Of a DNA stretch of 64,000 nucleotides, positions 43,649 through 52,237 are shown one piece after another. The stretch's first letter is position 1. Each line of letters starts with the position of its first letter. The position numbers and the translations under genes were made by a program. Source of the DNA: Lachnospiraceae bacterium (GTDB lineage: Bacteria > Bacillota > Clostridia > Lachnospirales > Lachnospiraceae); assembly GCA_022510615.1 (NCBI GenBank), contig JAFLTC010000005.1, positions 1 to 64,000 on the forward strand, read 5' to 3'. The notes below the pieces were generated by a model, which saw only the letters and a list, made by a program, of their open reading frames with translations, had not been told where the DNA came from and searched no databases.

Positions 43649-43921
43649 CTATCCTCCTACATAAACGGAGAAATTACGGCAAAGCTCTGTCAAAAGCTCC
43701 ACACAGTTATTCATAATCCAGCTTCCGCACAGAAGAATCGTAATAAAAATTGCCAATAGTTTAGGCACAAAAGTCAAGGTCTGCTCCTGAATGGATGTAA
43801 CCGTCTGAAAAATACTGATAATCAGACCGATTACAAGAGAGACAATCAGAAGTGGTGCTGCACATTTAAAAATACACCAGACCATATCGCGCGCAATATC
43901 CAGTACGTCTGCATCTGTCAT
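43649..43921 (-). CDS. fliQ: Flagellar export protein FliQ
   Basis: 90 aa, two membrane helices, with the family pattern LLIVSLVIGLIISIFQTVTSIQEQTLTFVPK. Part of the FliPQR gate. GGGAGG is 7 nt before the ATG. Confidence 0.95.
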   Translation of the reverse strand: MTDADVLDIARDMVWCIFKCAAPLLIVSLVIGLIISIFQTVTSIQEQTLTFVPKLLAIFITILLCGSWIMNNCVELLTELCRNFSVYVGG

Positions 43922-43935
43922 TCAATCGCCTCCCG

Positions 43936-44793
43936 TCAATAAAATGTCTTTACCAACTGCTCAATTACCAGCCCCCAGCCATCTGCCAGTACAAACAATA
44001 AAATTTTAAACGGCATGGAAATCGTCGTCGGCGGCAGCATCATCATACCCATGGACATCAGTGTCGACGCCACTACCATATCAATTACAATAAATGGCAG
44101 ATATATCAAAAAGCCAATAATAAATGCAGTTCTCAACTCGCTAATCATAAAGGCCGGTATCAGAACCGCAGTCGGTATATCACCCGGTTCAGCAATCTCA
44201 ACATCCGCACTCTGATTTTGAATTTCCATAAATAAGCGGATATCCTTCCGGCTTGTCTGCTCAAACATAAAATTCCGAATCGGTTTTAACCCGGCGTTCA
44301 ATGCATCCTCCTGAGACAGTTCCCCCTGTTCAAAGGGCTGTATACAGTCGGTGTTAACCTGAGTTATGACCGGGGTCATAATAAACAATGTCAGAAAAAG
44401 TGCCAATCCAACCAAAACCTGGTTCGGCGGCGTCGTCTGTGTGCCCAGAGCTGAACGCACAAAATGAAGCACCACAATAATTCTGGTAAATGATGTCACC
44501 ATAATCAGAATAAACGGTGCTATAGACAAAACCGTCAATACAAGAACAATCTTCATGCTGGCAGACAGACTGCTACTTCCTGCATTGGTAGTAATATTAA
44601 ATTCAAAATCCTCCGGTGTATCCGGATCTTGTGTCTCACCTGTTGTCGTTCCCTCTATATGGTCAACGTTAGCTTTGGAATCAACAGGCGCTGCATATAC
44701 CTTTGCACTACAAAAAAAGGTTAATATACAGAATAGGAACAACAGAAATATATATCGTAACGAAACTTGACGTACTCTCTTCTGTGTCTTCAT
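43936..44793 (-). CDS. fliP: Flagellar export protein FliP
   Basis: 285 aa. It begins with a signal-peptide-like helix, as known for FliP, then a variable extracytoplasmic stretch and the core with TSFTRIIVVLHFVRSALGTQTTPPNQVLVGLALFLT and the C-terminal SMGMMMLPPTTISMPFKILLFVLADGW. The start at 44793 (ATG) is favoured; a TTG three codons upstream is the alternative. Confidence 0.95.
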   Translation of the reverse strand: MKTQKRVRQVSLRYIFLLFLFCILTFFCSAKVYAAPVDSKANVDHIEGTTTGETQDPDTPEDFEFNITTNAGSSSLSASMKIVLVLTVLSIAPFILIMVTSFTRIIVVLHFVRSALGTQTTPPNQVLVGLALFLTLFIMTPVITQVNTDCIQPFEQGELSQEDALNAGLKPIRNFMFEQTSRKDIRLFMEIQNQSADVEIAEPGDIPTAVLIPAFMISELRTAFIIGFLIYLPFIVIDMVVASTLMSMGMMMLPPTTISMPFKILLFVLADGWGLVIEQLVKTFY

Positions 44794-44808
44794 AAATACC
44801 AACCTTTT

Positions 44809-45159
44809 CTATTTTTCTTTGTCTTTTTTTATAATTTTGCCCAACATATCCTTAAAGGGTACTACGACCTGTTGCTGATTGTTGCCTCTTTCTGTAAAAT
44901 CCAGTTGTTCTTCTTCCAAAGGTGCAAGAAATGTAATATTTTCTTTTGTCACACCAATGGAATAATACTTCGTCCCCAGTTTAATTATTTGGATATATTT
45001 ATTGGGTGCAATTTTAAAGGTCTCAATCACCTTTATGTTAGCTGACTGCGCCTGTATCGCTCCTGTCTTCGCTATCCATTTTGTGGCATAGTAGGTAACA
45101 ACCAGTACCAAAACAAAAACAATAACAACAGCAATCAGCTGTAAAACATTTGACAACAT
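44809..45159 (-). CDS. fliO: Flagellar biosynthesis protein FliO-like (FliZ)
   Basis: 116 aa. One membrane helix (about 5-27), then a small conserved domain (AQSANIKVIETFKIAPNKYIQIIKLGTKYYSIGVTKENITFLAPL), the FliO pattern. It aids FliP assembly. The gene follows cheY by 2 nt, the same order as in bacilli. Confidence 0.88.
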   Translation of the reverse strand: MLSNVLQLIAVVIVFVLVLVVTYYATKWIAKTGAIQAQSANIKVIETFKIAPNKYIQIIKLGTKYYSIGVTKENITFLAPLEEEQLDFTERGNNQQQVVVPFKDMLGKIIKKDKEK

Positions 45160-45161
45160 AT

Positions 45162-45524
45162 TTAACCAATAGCCTTTTTAACCGCTTCTAATACACGGTC
45201 TGCCTGAAATGGTTTTACAATAAAATCCTTTGCACCAGATTGAATGGATTCAATAACCATCGCCTGCTGTCCCATGGCAGAACACATAATAACTGTTGCT
45301 GATGCATCGCTCTCTTTGATTTTTTTCAAAGCCTCTATTCCATCCATTTCCGGCATAGTGATGTCCATCATAACTAAATCCGGTTTGAGTTCGGCATACT
45401 TTTCAACTGCCTTCTGGCCATTCTCTGCTTCACCAGCTACTTCATAGCCATTTTTACTCAAAATGTCTTTAATCATCACCCTCATAAATGCTGCATCATC
45501 ACAGATTAAAACACTTTTTGCCAT
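45162..45524 (-). CDS. cheY: Chemotaxis response regulator CheY
   Basis: 120-aa single receiver domain. D9-D10 acidic pair, phospho-acceptor D54 (LVMMDITMPEMDG), Thr/Ser switch region (VIMCSAMGQ) and Lys in FIVKPFQ. It binds FliM when phosphorylated; FliM and FliY directly upstream both begin with the CheY-binding peptide. Confidence 0.96.
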   Translation of the reverse strand: MAKSVLICDDAAFMRVMIKDILSKNGYEVAGEAENGQKAVEKYAELKPDLVMMDITMPEMDGIEALKKIKESDASATVIMCSAMGQQAMVIESIQSGAKDFIVKPFQADRVLEAVKKAIG

Positions 45525-45539
45525 TCTTCTTGTCCTCCA

Positions 45540-46709
45540 TTAATTTTCTTTGATAATTTCGGTCACTCGGATTCCGAAACTTTCTTCAATTACAACAACC
45601 TCACCTTTAGCAACAAATTTTCCGTTTACCAGAACATCAATCGGTTCGCCCGCCAATTTGTCCAACTCAATAATGGTTCCCGGTGAGAAATCCAGTATTT
45701 CCTTAATAGATTTACTCGTCCGTCCCAATTCAACTGTAACTTCCAGCGGAACGTCCATAATCAAATCAATGTTCTCCGGTGCAATTCCGTCCAGACTCTG
45801 TACTGGCATGAAATTCTGGAATTGTGCCGGCTGAATATTAATATCCTGTGGTGGCATAGCATACATAGGCTGTGCTCCCATAGGTTGTTGCTGCATTCCC
45901 GCATTTGGCTGCGGCTGCGGTGCCGGAGCTGGGGCCGGCTGTGGTGCTGCCGGGGCCGGCTGTGGTGCCGGTTGTGGCGCCGCCGGTGCTGGTTCCGGTT
46001 CCTCTTCTTTTATGCCGGCAAACTGCTCATAAATATTACGGGCAAAGTCAAGAGGATACAACTGCATAATCTCACTATCTACTAAATCACCAATTTCCAT
46101 TTTAAAAGACACCTGAGCAAGGGTCTGTCCCATTAAGCCATCTAATTCTTCGCCAAATTCCTCGGCAAAATCCACACGGGTAGCTGTTGGCGGACTGATA
46201 TCCACCATTTCATTTATCATGGAAGACATGGAAGTCGCTACCGAACCCATCATCTGATTCATCGCTTCACAGATAGCGCTCAGATGAAGATCAGTAATCT
46301 CGGTATCTGTATTCGTTCCGTCTCCTCCCATCATTAAATCAGTAATAACCTTTACATCATCTTCCTGTAAAATGAGGACATTCTTTCCCGTCAAACCGGT
46401 TGTGTACGAAATATAAATAAACACACATGGTCTCTTTTGTTTTTCAGCCAGGTCCTCAATCGTCGTAAAGGAAACACTTGGGGTCGTAATATCTACCCGG
46501 TTATTGACAAGTACGGACAGAGTCGTAGCTGCTGTTCCCATACTGATATTCGCAATTTCACCTAATGCGTCACTTTCTTTTGGAGTCAGCATTTCGGAAT
46601 CCGAACCTTCGGCAGATGGTGCTGCGGCATTCGCATCGTCCGAACCGGCTTCCGCATCCATGCCACCTAACAACGCATTAATTTCGTCTTGCGATAACAT
46701 TCCGTCCAT
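45540..46709 (-). CDS. fliY: Flagellar switch/CheY-P phosphatase FliY
   Basis: 389 aa. N-terminal CheY-binding peptide (LSQDEINALLGGM), a CheC/CheX-like domain with two D/SxxxExxN sites (DALGEIAN near 47; SAICEAMN near 147), a long Pro/Gln/Ala linker (about 235-295, PAPAAPQPAPQ-type repeats) and the C-terminal SpoA/FliN domain (DVPLEVTVELGRTSKSIKEILDF). With both sites present it is predicted to be an active phosphatase as well as a motor component. Confidence 0.95.
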   Translation of the reverse strand: MDGMLSQDEINALLGGMDAEAGSDDANAAAPSAEGSDSEMLTPKESDALGEIANISMGTAATTLSVLVNNRVDITTPSVSFTTIEDLAEKQKRPCVFIYISYTTGLTGKNVLILQEDDVKVITDLMMGGDGTNTDTEITDLHLSAICEAMNQMMGSVATSMSSMINEMVDISPPTATRVDFAEEFGEELDGLMGQTLAQVSFKMEIGDLVDSEIMQLYPLDFARNIYEQFAGIKEEEPEPAPAAPQPAPQPAPAAPQPAPAPAPQPQPNAGMQQQPMGAQPMYAMPPQDINIQPAQFQNFMPVQSLDGIAPENIDLIMDVPLEVTVELGRTSKSIKEILDFSPGTIIELDKLAGEPIDVLVNGKFVAKGEVVVIEESFGIRVTEIIKEN

Positions 46710-46713
46710 TGCA

Positions 46714-47691
46714 TTACTCCTCTCTGTAAATTGATTTTATTTTTACTGCATAAGAGTCCTCAAAGGCTCCCGGTATAGCAGAAAATTTCTTAATATTACC
46801 TACATAAACATCCAGTTCATCTTCAAGCCTTGTATTTACCTTAATAATATCCCCTGGCTGCAGATGAATAAAGTCATTGACCGATATAGCACTTCGTCCC
46901 ATAATCGCACGAACCGGAATCTTGGCTTTTTGCAGGACGTCTTCCAGTACTTCTCTGTACACTCCGTCATCCTTGACCTGATTAGTGGAATACCAGTACT
47001 TCGTATTTACCTTGTCGATAACCGGTTCTAACACCGCATACGGAATACAGACATTCATCAGACCCTCGACATTGCCAATTTTTATGTTCATGGTTATAAT
47101 AGAAGTCATTTCATTCGGTGTGACAAACTGGGCAAACTGGGAATTCGTCTCAATTCGCTCAAGCATCGGCTCCAACTGCTGAACACCCTGCCACGGTTCT
47201 ACTAAAAGATTGGTACACACTACCATGATTCTCTCGATAATTGTCAGCTCAATCTCTGTAAACTCCCGGCTTTTTTCAAGAGGCTGTCCATCGCCTCCCA
47301 GCATTCGGTCCACAATCGCATATCCCAGTCCCGTTGCCAGTTCCATAATAATATTTCCTTCCAGAGGAGCAAAATTTACAACCCCTAAGAGCACCGGATT
47401 TGATAAGGAGTTGGAAAACTCCTGATAGGTGGCTGCCTCGGAATGCATAACCGCCACCTGCACGTTTTTTCTCAAATATACCGGCAGGTTTGTAGACAAT
47501 AACCTGGCATAATGCTCAAAGATAAAAACCAAGGTACGTAAATGCTCTTTTGAGAATTTAGAAGGTCTGGCAAAATCATATTCTTTGACCTGCCTATCTT
47601 CTGCCGCATCATTCTCATCCGGATTAAATTCTCCACTGTTTAACGCAGACAGTAGGTTATCAATCTCGTTTTGCGACAAGACATCACTCAT
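46714..47691 (-). CDS. fliM: Flagellar motor switch protein FliM
   Basis: 325 aa. CheY-binding N-terminus (LSQNEIDNLL), middle GGXG-type segment (LGYAIVDRMLGGDGQPL), C-terminal SpoA fold. GAGGTG ribosome site; a candidate extended -10 promoter lies in the 123-bp gap upstream. Confidence 0.96.
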   Translation of the reverse strand: MSDVLSQNEIDNLLSALNSGEFNPDENDAAEDRQVKEYDFARPSKFSKEHLRTLVFIFEHYARLLSTNLPVYLRKNVQVAVMHSEAATYQEFSNSLSNPVLLGVVNFAPLEGNIIMELATGLGYAIVDRMLGGDGQPLEKSREFTEIELTIIERIMVVCTNLLVEPWQGVQQLEPMLERIETNSQFAQFVTPNEMTSIITMNIKIGNVEGLMNVCIPYAVLEPVIDKVNTKYWYSTNQVKDDGVYREVLEDVLQKAKIPVRAIMGRSAISVNDFIHLQPGDIIKVNTRLEDELDVYVGNIKKFSAIPGAFEDSYAVKIKSIYREE

Positions 47692-47748
47692 AAAATTCTC
47701 ACCTCGCTACTCTCCTTCGTTTCCCGTCATTCAATAGTGCCTTATACT

Positions 47749-47777
47749 ATCATATCACATTTGGAACATAACATAAA
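47749..47777 (-). promoter_or_regulatory. Possible internal promoter before fliM
   Basis: TGATATGAT (extended -10, hexamer 47749-47754) with a weak -35 (TTTATG, 47772-47777) at 17 bp. The 123-bp spacer is one of the largest in the locus. Confidence 0.35.
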
Positions 47778-47814
47778 GCATTTTTTTAATAAATTCTTTA
47801 TAAAAATTTTCCAG

Positions 47815-48324
47815 TTAAGCAGTGAGGAAGCCAGGAAGCGATATTTCTACAATACTTTTTGTGTTATATCTTTCCTGAATTTTCTTGATCGCCTCTGCCT
47901 TAACCTGAGCCTCATTAATATTGGAATAGGTATAACTTCCGATGGTTTCCGATACAATGTCCTCGATATAAACACTGGCATTCTGCACAGATTCATAAAC
48001 ACTTTCGTAATCATCTGCCTTTGTGTTAAAGGATATTACAATGCCATCTAAAATCGCATAATGGGACTCATTTCCCTCTTTCAGAAGATTAATCTTCACT
48101 GAGGTATCATATTCAATCGGATAAGTTACCAAATCCGCAATGGTATAGTCCTGTCCCTTATCTGCCTCATCCTCAATCTCTAAATCAATGACCGAAGCCA
48201 CTTTATCCACCAGATTACTTGTCTTGTTCATGGCGGGCATTACAGAAAATACTAAAACTGCTGAAAGTATCAGATTAATTAATGTCGACGCCATAATAAC
48301 AATGGTCAGAATATTTTTTTTCAT
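47815..48324 (-). CDS. fliL: Flagellar basal-body protein FliL
   Basis: 169 aa. A single N-terminal membrane helix (about 7-30), then a periplasmic-type domain (YDTSVKINLLKEGNESHYAILDGIVISFNTKA). It stabilises stators around the motor. Low sequence conservation is normal; position between motB and fliM supports the call. Confidence 0.88.
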   Translation of the reverse strand: MKKNILTIVIMASTLINLILSAVLVFSVMPAMNKTSNLVDKVASVIDLEIEDEADKGQDYTIADLVTYPIEYDTSVKINLLKEGNESHYAILDGIVISFNTKADDYESVYESVQNASVYIEDIVSETIGSYTYSNINEAQVKAEAIKKIQERYNTKSIVEISLPGFLTA

Positions 48325-48339
48325 GAAATGTTATCCCCC

Positions 48340-49188
48340 TTATTTGTCGGTATATATTTTTAATTCGACACGACGGTTCTGCGCCCGTCCTGTTTTTGTG
48401 TCATTATCTCCCACCGGATCGTATTTACTGCGTCCGGTAGCCTCCAACGTCTTCGGTGTCAATCCCTTTTTCGAAACCAGATAATCAAATACGTTGGTCG
48501 CTCTTGCCGTAGAGAGCCACATATTATTTTTATACTGGCCTCCGGATATTGGCACATTATCCGTATGTCCTTCAATCTTAATCATATGGGCATCATATTT
48601 CTGCAGTATATCCCCTACCCGGCTTAATAGCGGCAGAGCAGATTTTTTTATGTCTGCCTCACCGGAATCAAACAATATGGCACCATTCAGAGAAATCTGG
48701 ACATACTGGAAATTTTTATCTTGCTTTACCTGAATCTGGTCCTCGACATTTTTATTTCGCGCCTCGTCCATTACCTCGCCATATAACTCTTGGGTACGTT
48801 GTTTCTGATCCTTTTCTATCGCTTGTTTCGCATCTTCAAGGGATGTCTGTGACGTATTATTCTGCCCGCTTTGGGAAGGATCGTTCGTGATGGAGGAATC
48901 CACGTTCTCACCGGTATTTTCAAACTCATTAAAATATTCTGAGATGGAAACGAGCTGATCCGTGCCGCTTGATACAAAGGCACCATCACTTATCGCATCT
49001 CCTCCTTTGTCAAAGATGTTAATACTCTCCGTCATGGAGGTTACCAGCTGCTCATATTTATCGGCATCGACTGTCGACATGGAAAAAAGCAAGACAAAGA
49101 AACACAATAACAGGTTCATCAGGTCGGCAAAGGTATTAATCCATCCGCCGGTATCCGCCTTTTCTTCTGCCTGTTTTTTTCGAGCCAT
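48340..49188 (-). CDS. motB: Stator protein MotB
   Basis: 282 aa. The membrane helix carries the proton-binding Asp (NTFADLMNLLLCFFVLLFSMS, D about 23). A plug/linker with Ser/Gln-rich text, then the OmpA-like peptidoglycan domain (KIEGHTDNVPISGGQYKNNMWLSTARA). Its ATG overlaps the motA stop by one base. Confidence 0.95.
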   Translation of the reverse strand: MARKKQAEEKADTGGWINTFADLMNLLLCFFVLLFSMSTVDADKYEQLVTSMTESINIFDKGGDAISDGAFVSSGTDQLVSISEYFNEFENTGENVDSSITNDPSQSGQNNTSQTSLEDAKQAIEKDQKQRTQELYGEVMDEARNKNVEDQIQVKQDKNFQYVQISLNGAILFDSGEADIKKSALPLLSRVGDILQKYDAHMIKIEGHTDNVPISGGQYKNNMWLSTARATNVFDYLVSKKGLTPKTLEATGRSKYDPVGDNDTKTGRAQNRRVELKIYTDK

Positions 49189-49997
49189 TAACCCTCACCA
49201 CCTTGCTCCGTATTTCCACCGCCCAGTACTTCATCACGTACACTTGGGGCAAGGAAAGATTTCAGCTTTTCTTCAATTACTCTAGGGTTCTCTCCTGCCT
49301 GTATGGATAATATTCCCTCACAGACAACTTCTTTCATCCGGATTTCCAGTTTGTTCTTTGCCCGCAGCTTCGTAGCAATCGGGATACAAAGCCAGTTGGC
49401 TATCAATGAACCATACAGAGTCGTAATCAACGCCACCGCCATGTTCGGTCCGATGGAACTCGGATCATCTAACAGTTTTAACATGTTAATCAGACCAATC
49501 AGGGTACCAATCATACCCCAGGCAGGACCCATGCCGGCCAGGCTTTCCCAGAAGCCGATGACCTTACCGTGGCGGTCCTCAATACAGTTTAGCTCTGTTT
49601 CCAAAATACTGGAAACCAGTTCCTGATCGGTACCATCTACAATCAGCATAATTCCTTTTTTTAAAAAATCATCATCAATTTCCCCGGCTGCTTCTTCTAA
49701 CTGCAGAAGTCCTTCTTTTCTGGCAACATTTGCCAAGTCGATAATTTTATGTATCGTATCGCCTTCATTGCTGGAAGAAGTCTTTATCGTCAGCAGAAAA
49801 GATTTCAATGATTTCACAAAATCTCCAATACTGTCTGACATCGTCATCATACACATCAAACATCCGATGAATACGATAAGGAAAGACGGCATATCCCAGA
49901 AGTTCCCCAGTGCGGCAACTCCCTGATCACCAGATACAATACCATACACGACGGCTGCAGCACAGCCAAAGATACCAATTAAAGTTGCTAAATCCAA
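49188..49997 (-). CDS. motA: Stator protein MotA
   Basis: 269 aa, four membrane helices, with the conserved cytoplasmic loop and the GMIGTLIGLINML and ALITTLYGSLIANWL helices of the channel. The start is TTG at 49997 with AAGGTGG 7 nt upstream. Proton- versus sodium-type cannot be settled by eye. Confidence 0.94.
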   Translation of the reverse strand: MDLATLIGIFGCAAAVVYGIVSGDQGVAALGNFWDMPSFLIVFIGCLMCMMTMSDSIGDFVKSLKSFLLTIKTSSSNEGDTIHKIIDLANVARKEGLLQLEEAAGEIDDDFLKKGIMLIVDGTDQELVSSILETELNCIEDRHGKVIGFWESLAGMGPAWGMIGTLIGLINMLKLLDDPSSIGPNMAVALITTLYGSLIANWLCIPIATKLRAKNKLEIRMKEVVCEGILSIQAGENPRVIEEKLKSFLAPSVRDEVLGGGNTEQGGEG

Positions 49998-50009
49998 ATT
50001 TACACCACC

Positions 50010-50198
50010 TTATATATTACAAAATATTTCTTTCTTAAACAATTTTACTAAATTTTTCACTTCTTGTCTACTTTCTTTTACAATTATTTTTTTTCCGGTT
50101 GTTAAAGTGATGACTGTGTCGGGTGTTTCCTCCACTGTTTCAATCAAATCGTTGTTCACACTAATGACGGAACCATTCATCCTCGTTACATCAATCAT
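50010..50198 (-). CDS. flbD: FlbD/SwrD family flagellar protein
   Basis: 62 aa. MIDVTRMNGSVISVNNDLIE is the family signature, with a following TPDTVITLTTGKKIIVKE. In B. subtilis the homologue SwrD increases motor power. Start at 50198 behind AGGAGGAGG. It sits between flgE and motA and is preceded by a terminator-like hairpin. Confidence 0.92.
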   Translation of the reverse strand: MIDVTRMNGSVISVNNDLIETVEETPDTVITLTTGKKIIVKESRQEVKNLVKLFKKEIFCNI

Positions 50199-50213
50199 AT
50201 GCCTCCTCCTTTT

Positions 50214-50265
50214 AAAAAACGCCAGAACTCCCACCGGTATTTCTACTGCGATGGGAGTTCCACGT
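50214..50265 (-). terminator. Terminator-like hairpin between flgE and flbD
   Basis: On the minus strand GAACTCCCA pairs perfectly with TGGGAGTTC, capped by GTA-GAAA-TAC, with outer ACG/CGT and then TTTTTT. It lies 22 nt past the flgE stop and ends directly at the flbD ribosome site, so it would attenuate everything from flbD on. Confidence 0.75.
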
Positions 50266-50287
50266 TATTTCATTTTCTTTTTATTAC

Positions 50288-51739
50288 TTATCGTTTCAGG
50301 TTAACCAGTTCCTCCAACATTGAATCAGATGTTGTAATGACACGGGAATTCGCCTGGAACGCACGCTGCGTCGTAATCATGTTGACGAATTCTGTAGCAA
50401 GGTCAACATCGGACATTTCCAATGCACCGATGGAGAATTTTCCTACCTCACTGATATCAATACCGATACCGTCAAAATCACCGGAGTTCATTGTTGCCGC
50501 ATACATACTGTCTCCTACTGCCTCAAGACCGGAAGGATTTGCAAAGGTTGCTACCGCAATCTGTCCTAACAGCTTCTTCTCCCCGTTACTGTACACACCG
50601 TAGATTTTACCATCAGTCTGGATAGAAAAGCCCTGCAGGTTTCCCGCTTCATTACCGGCACCATTATGATTTAACTTGTCGCCTCGCACCGGTTGAACAC
50701 TGGAATTTCCGTCAGTAGCATACATGGTCAAATTGGAGAAGTCAATATCGAGACCACTTAATGGGAAAGAATTATCTGTCGATGAGCCATCATTTAATAA
50801 CAGGTTCAATTTCTGTCCGTCCTCACTGGAAACGGAAGTAAAGGCACCGGTAGAACCGTTAAAGGTAAGGGTCGGCCAGTTTGCATCATCGAAGATAATC
50901 TCGCCGTCCGCATCAACATTATAGCTAAGATCTTCACCACCAAAATTAATTGTCTGCTCCGTGGACTCATAAATCGGATTACCATTGTCATCCGTTGTTT
51001 CCTTCTTCAGAATAGACTTTCCATCCGGTCCAAGAACATCCACTACTTTCACAGTATAAACAGAGTCTGTTTCATCAGAAGCTTTCATAATACTGAGCTT
51101 TGCCTGATAGGAATTACCAAGGTTATCAAAAAAGTTTACAGAAGTAATATATCCGCTTCCGTCCTCACTGTAGGCCACTAACGGGTCCTCTCTGTCGATA
51201 TTTCCACTCATGGTTGCCTGAGTAGTAGCTGTCGGGTTAGAATAAGCATTTTCACCGCCCATCAGATTCAGCGGTCTTGCTATATCCTTGCGGACATCAC
51301 CATTTTCATCTACCGACCATCCAAGAACGGTAGCTCCGTTTGTCATACAGTACAGGGTACCGTTGGCATCAATATCCAGAAGTCCGGATTTGGTAAAGTA
51401 GGTGTTTCCATTGCTTTGCACTATTAAAAAGGCATCGCCGTTAATCATAATATCCATTCCACGGTCAGTACGCTGGGTGGCTCCTGTTCCGCTCAAATCC
51501 ACGTTGATGGATGACAGGTTTGCACCAAGACCAATCTGTATCGCATTTGTTCCGGCTGCACCGGTTGCCGTATTCGGACCGGAAGCACTCTGGGTCGTCT
51601 GATAGAATACATCCGTAAAATTGGCAGAACCCGCACGGAAACCAATGGTACTTACGTTGGAAATATTGTTACCGATAACGTCCATCTTTGTCTGGTGGAC
51701 TTTTAATCCGGAAATTCCGGAATACAATGATCTCATCAT
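50288..51739 (-). CDS. flgE: Flagellar hook protein FlgE
   Basis: 483 aa. N-terminal D0 signature LYSGISGLKVHQTKMDVIGNNISNVSTIGF, variable D1/D2 with acidic loops, and the C-terminal coil RAFQANSRVITTSDSMLEELVNL. Two adjacent ATGs; either could start. A hairpin with U-run follows, and the 96 bp upstream carry a small GCACTT/AAGTGC inverted repeat. Confidence 0.95.
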   Translation of the reverse strand: MMRSLYSGISGLKVHQTKMDVIGNNISNVSTIGFRAGSANFTDVFYQTTQSASGPNTATGAAGTNAIQIGLGANLSSINVDLSGTGATQRTDRGMDIMINGDAFLIVQSNGNTYFTKSGLLDIDANGTLYCMTNGATVLGWSVDENGDVRKDIARPLNLMGGENAYSNPTATTQATMSGNIDREDPLVAYSEDGSGYITSVNFFDNLGNSYQAKLSIMKASDETDSVYTVKVVDVLGPDGKSILKKETTDDNGNPIYESTEQTINFGGEDLSYNVDADGEIIFDDANWPTLTFNGSTGAFTSVSSEDGQKLNLLLNDGSSTDNSFPLSGLDIDFSNLTMYATDGNSSVQPVRGDKLNHNGAGNEAGNLQGFSIQTDGKIYGVYSNGEKKLLGQIAVATFANPSGLEAVGDSMYAATMNSGDFDGIGIDISEVGKFSIGALEMSDVDLATEFVNMITTQRAFQANSRVITTSDSMLEELVNLKR

Positions 51740-51835
51740 AATGAATCACCCTCCAATAATCATTTTTCTGCACTTTATCTGTCAGTCAAAAGTGCTCATG
51801 CTTCCTGTTAAGGGCCAGTATGTTATTGTTTTTAG

Positions 51836-52222
51836 TTAATTAATAATCGCTCCATCGATATTAGTAAAAACTGCCTGCTCCGTATCGTTCACGGCTGTGA
51901 TGACCGTATTGTTTCTGACATTTACAATAAAAGCCATATTGTCAACCATAACAAGAGATTCTCTCATTCCCTTTTCCCTTGCCATATCTGCCGCATTCTG
52001 CAAGCGATCCTTTTGTTCCTGTGACATATCAATATTTCTTGTCTCCAGCCGCTTGGATGCGTGCTTTGAAAATTTGACCTGATTGGTTTTATTGGTCAGA
52101 ATATCTCCAAAGGTCGGTGCAGTTTTTTTCGCTTCCCTGCTGTCGTCTCTGACAGGCTGTCCTGTTGTCAGCTGACTCCGGATGCGCTCAATGGATGCAT
52201 AATTTCTATTTTCTACATTCAT
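51836..52222 (-). CDS. Flagellar operon protein, TIGR02530-like
   Basis: 128 aa, soluble. The family pattern is clear: KFSKHASKRLETRNIDMSQEQKDRLQNA in the middle and SLVMVDNMAFIVNVRNNTVITAV at the C-terminus. Found between flgD and flgE in many Firmicutes; exact role unsettled. GGAGG precedes the ATG. Confidence 0.86.
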   Translation of the reverse strand: MNVENRNYASIERIRSQLTTGQPVRDDSREAKKTAPTFGDILTNKTNQVKFSKHASKRLETRNIDMSQEQKDRLQNAADMAREKGMRESLVMVDNMAFIVNVRNNTVITAVNDTEQAVFTNIDGAIIN

Positions 52223-52237
52223 ATCGCTAACCTCCTG

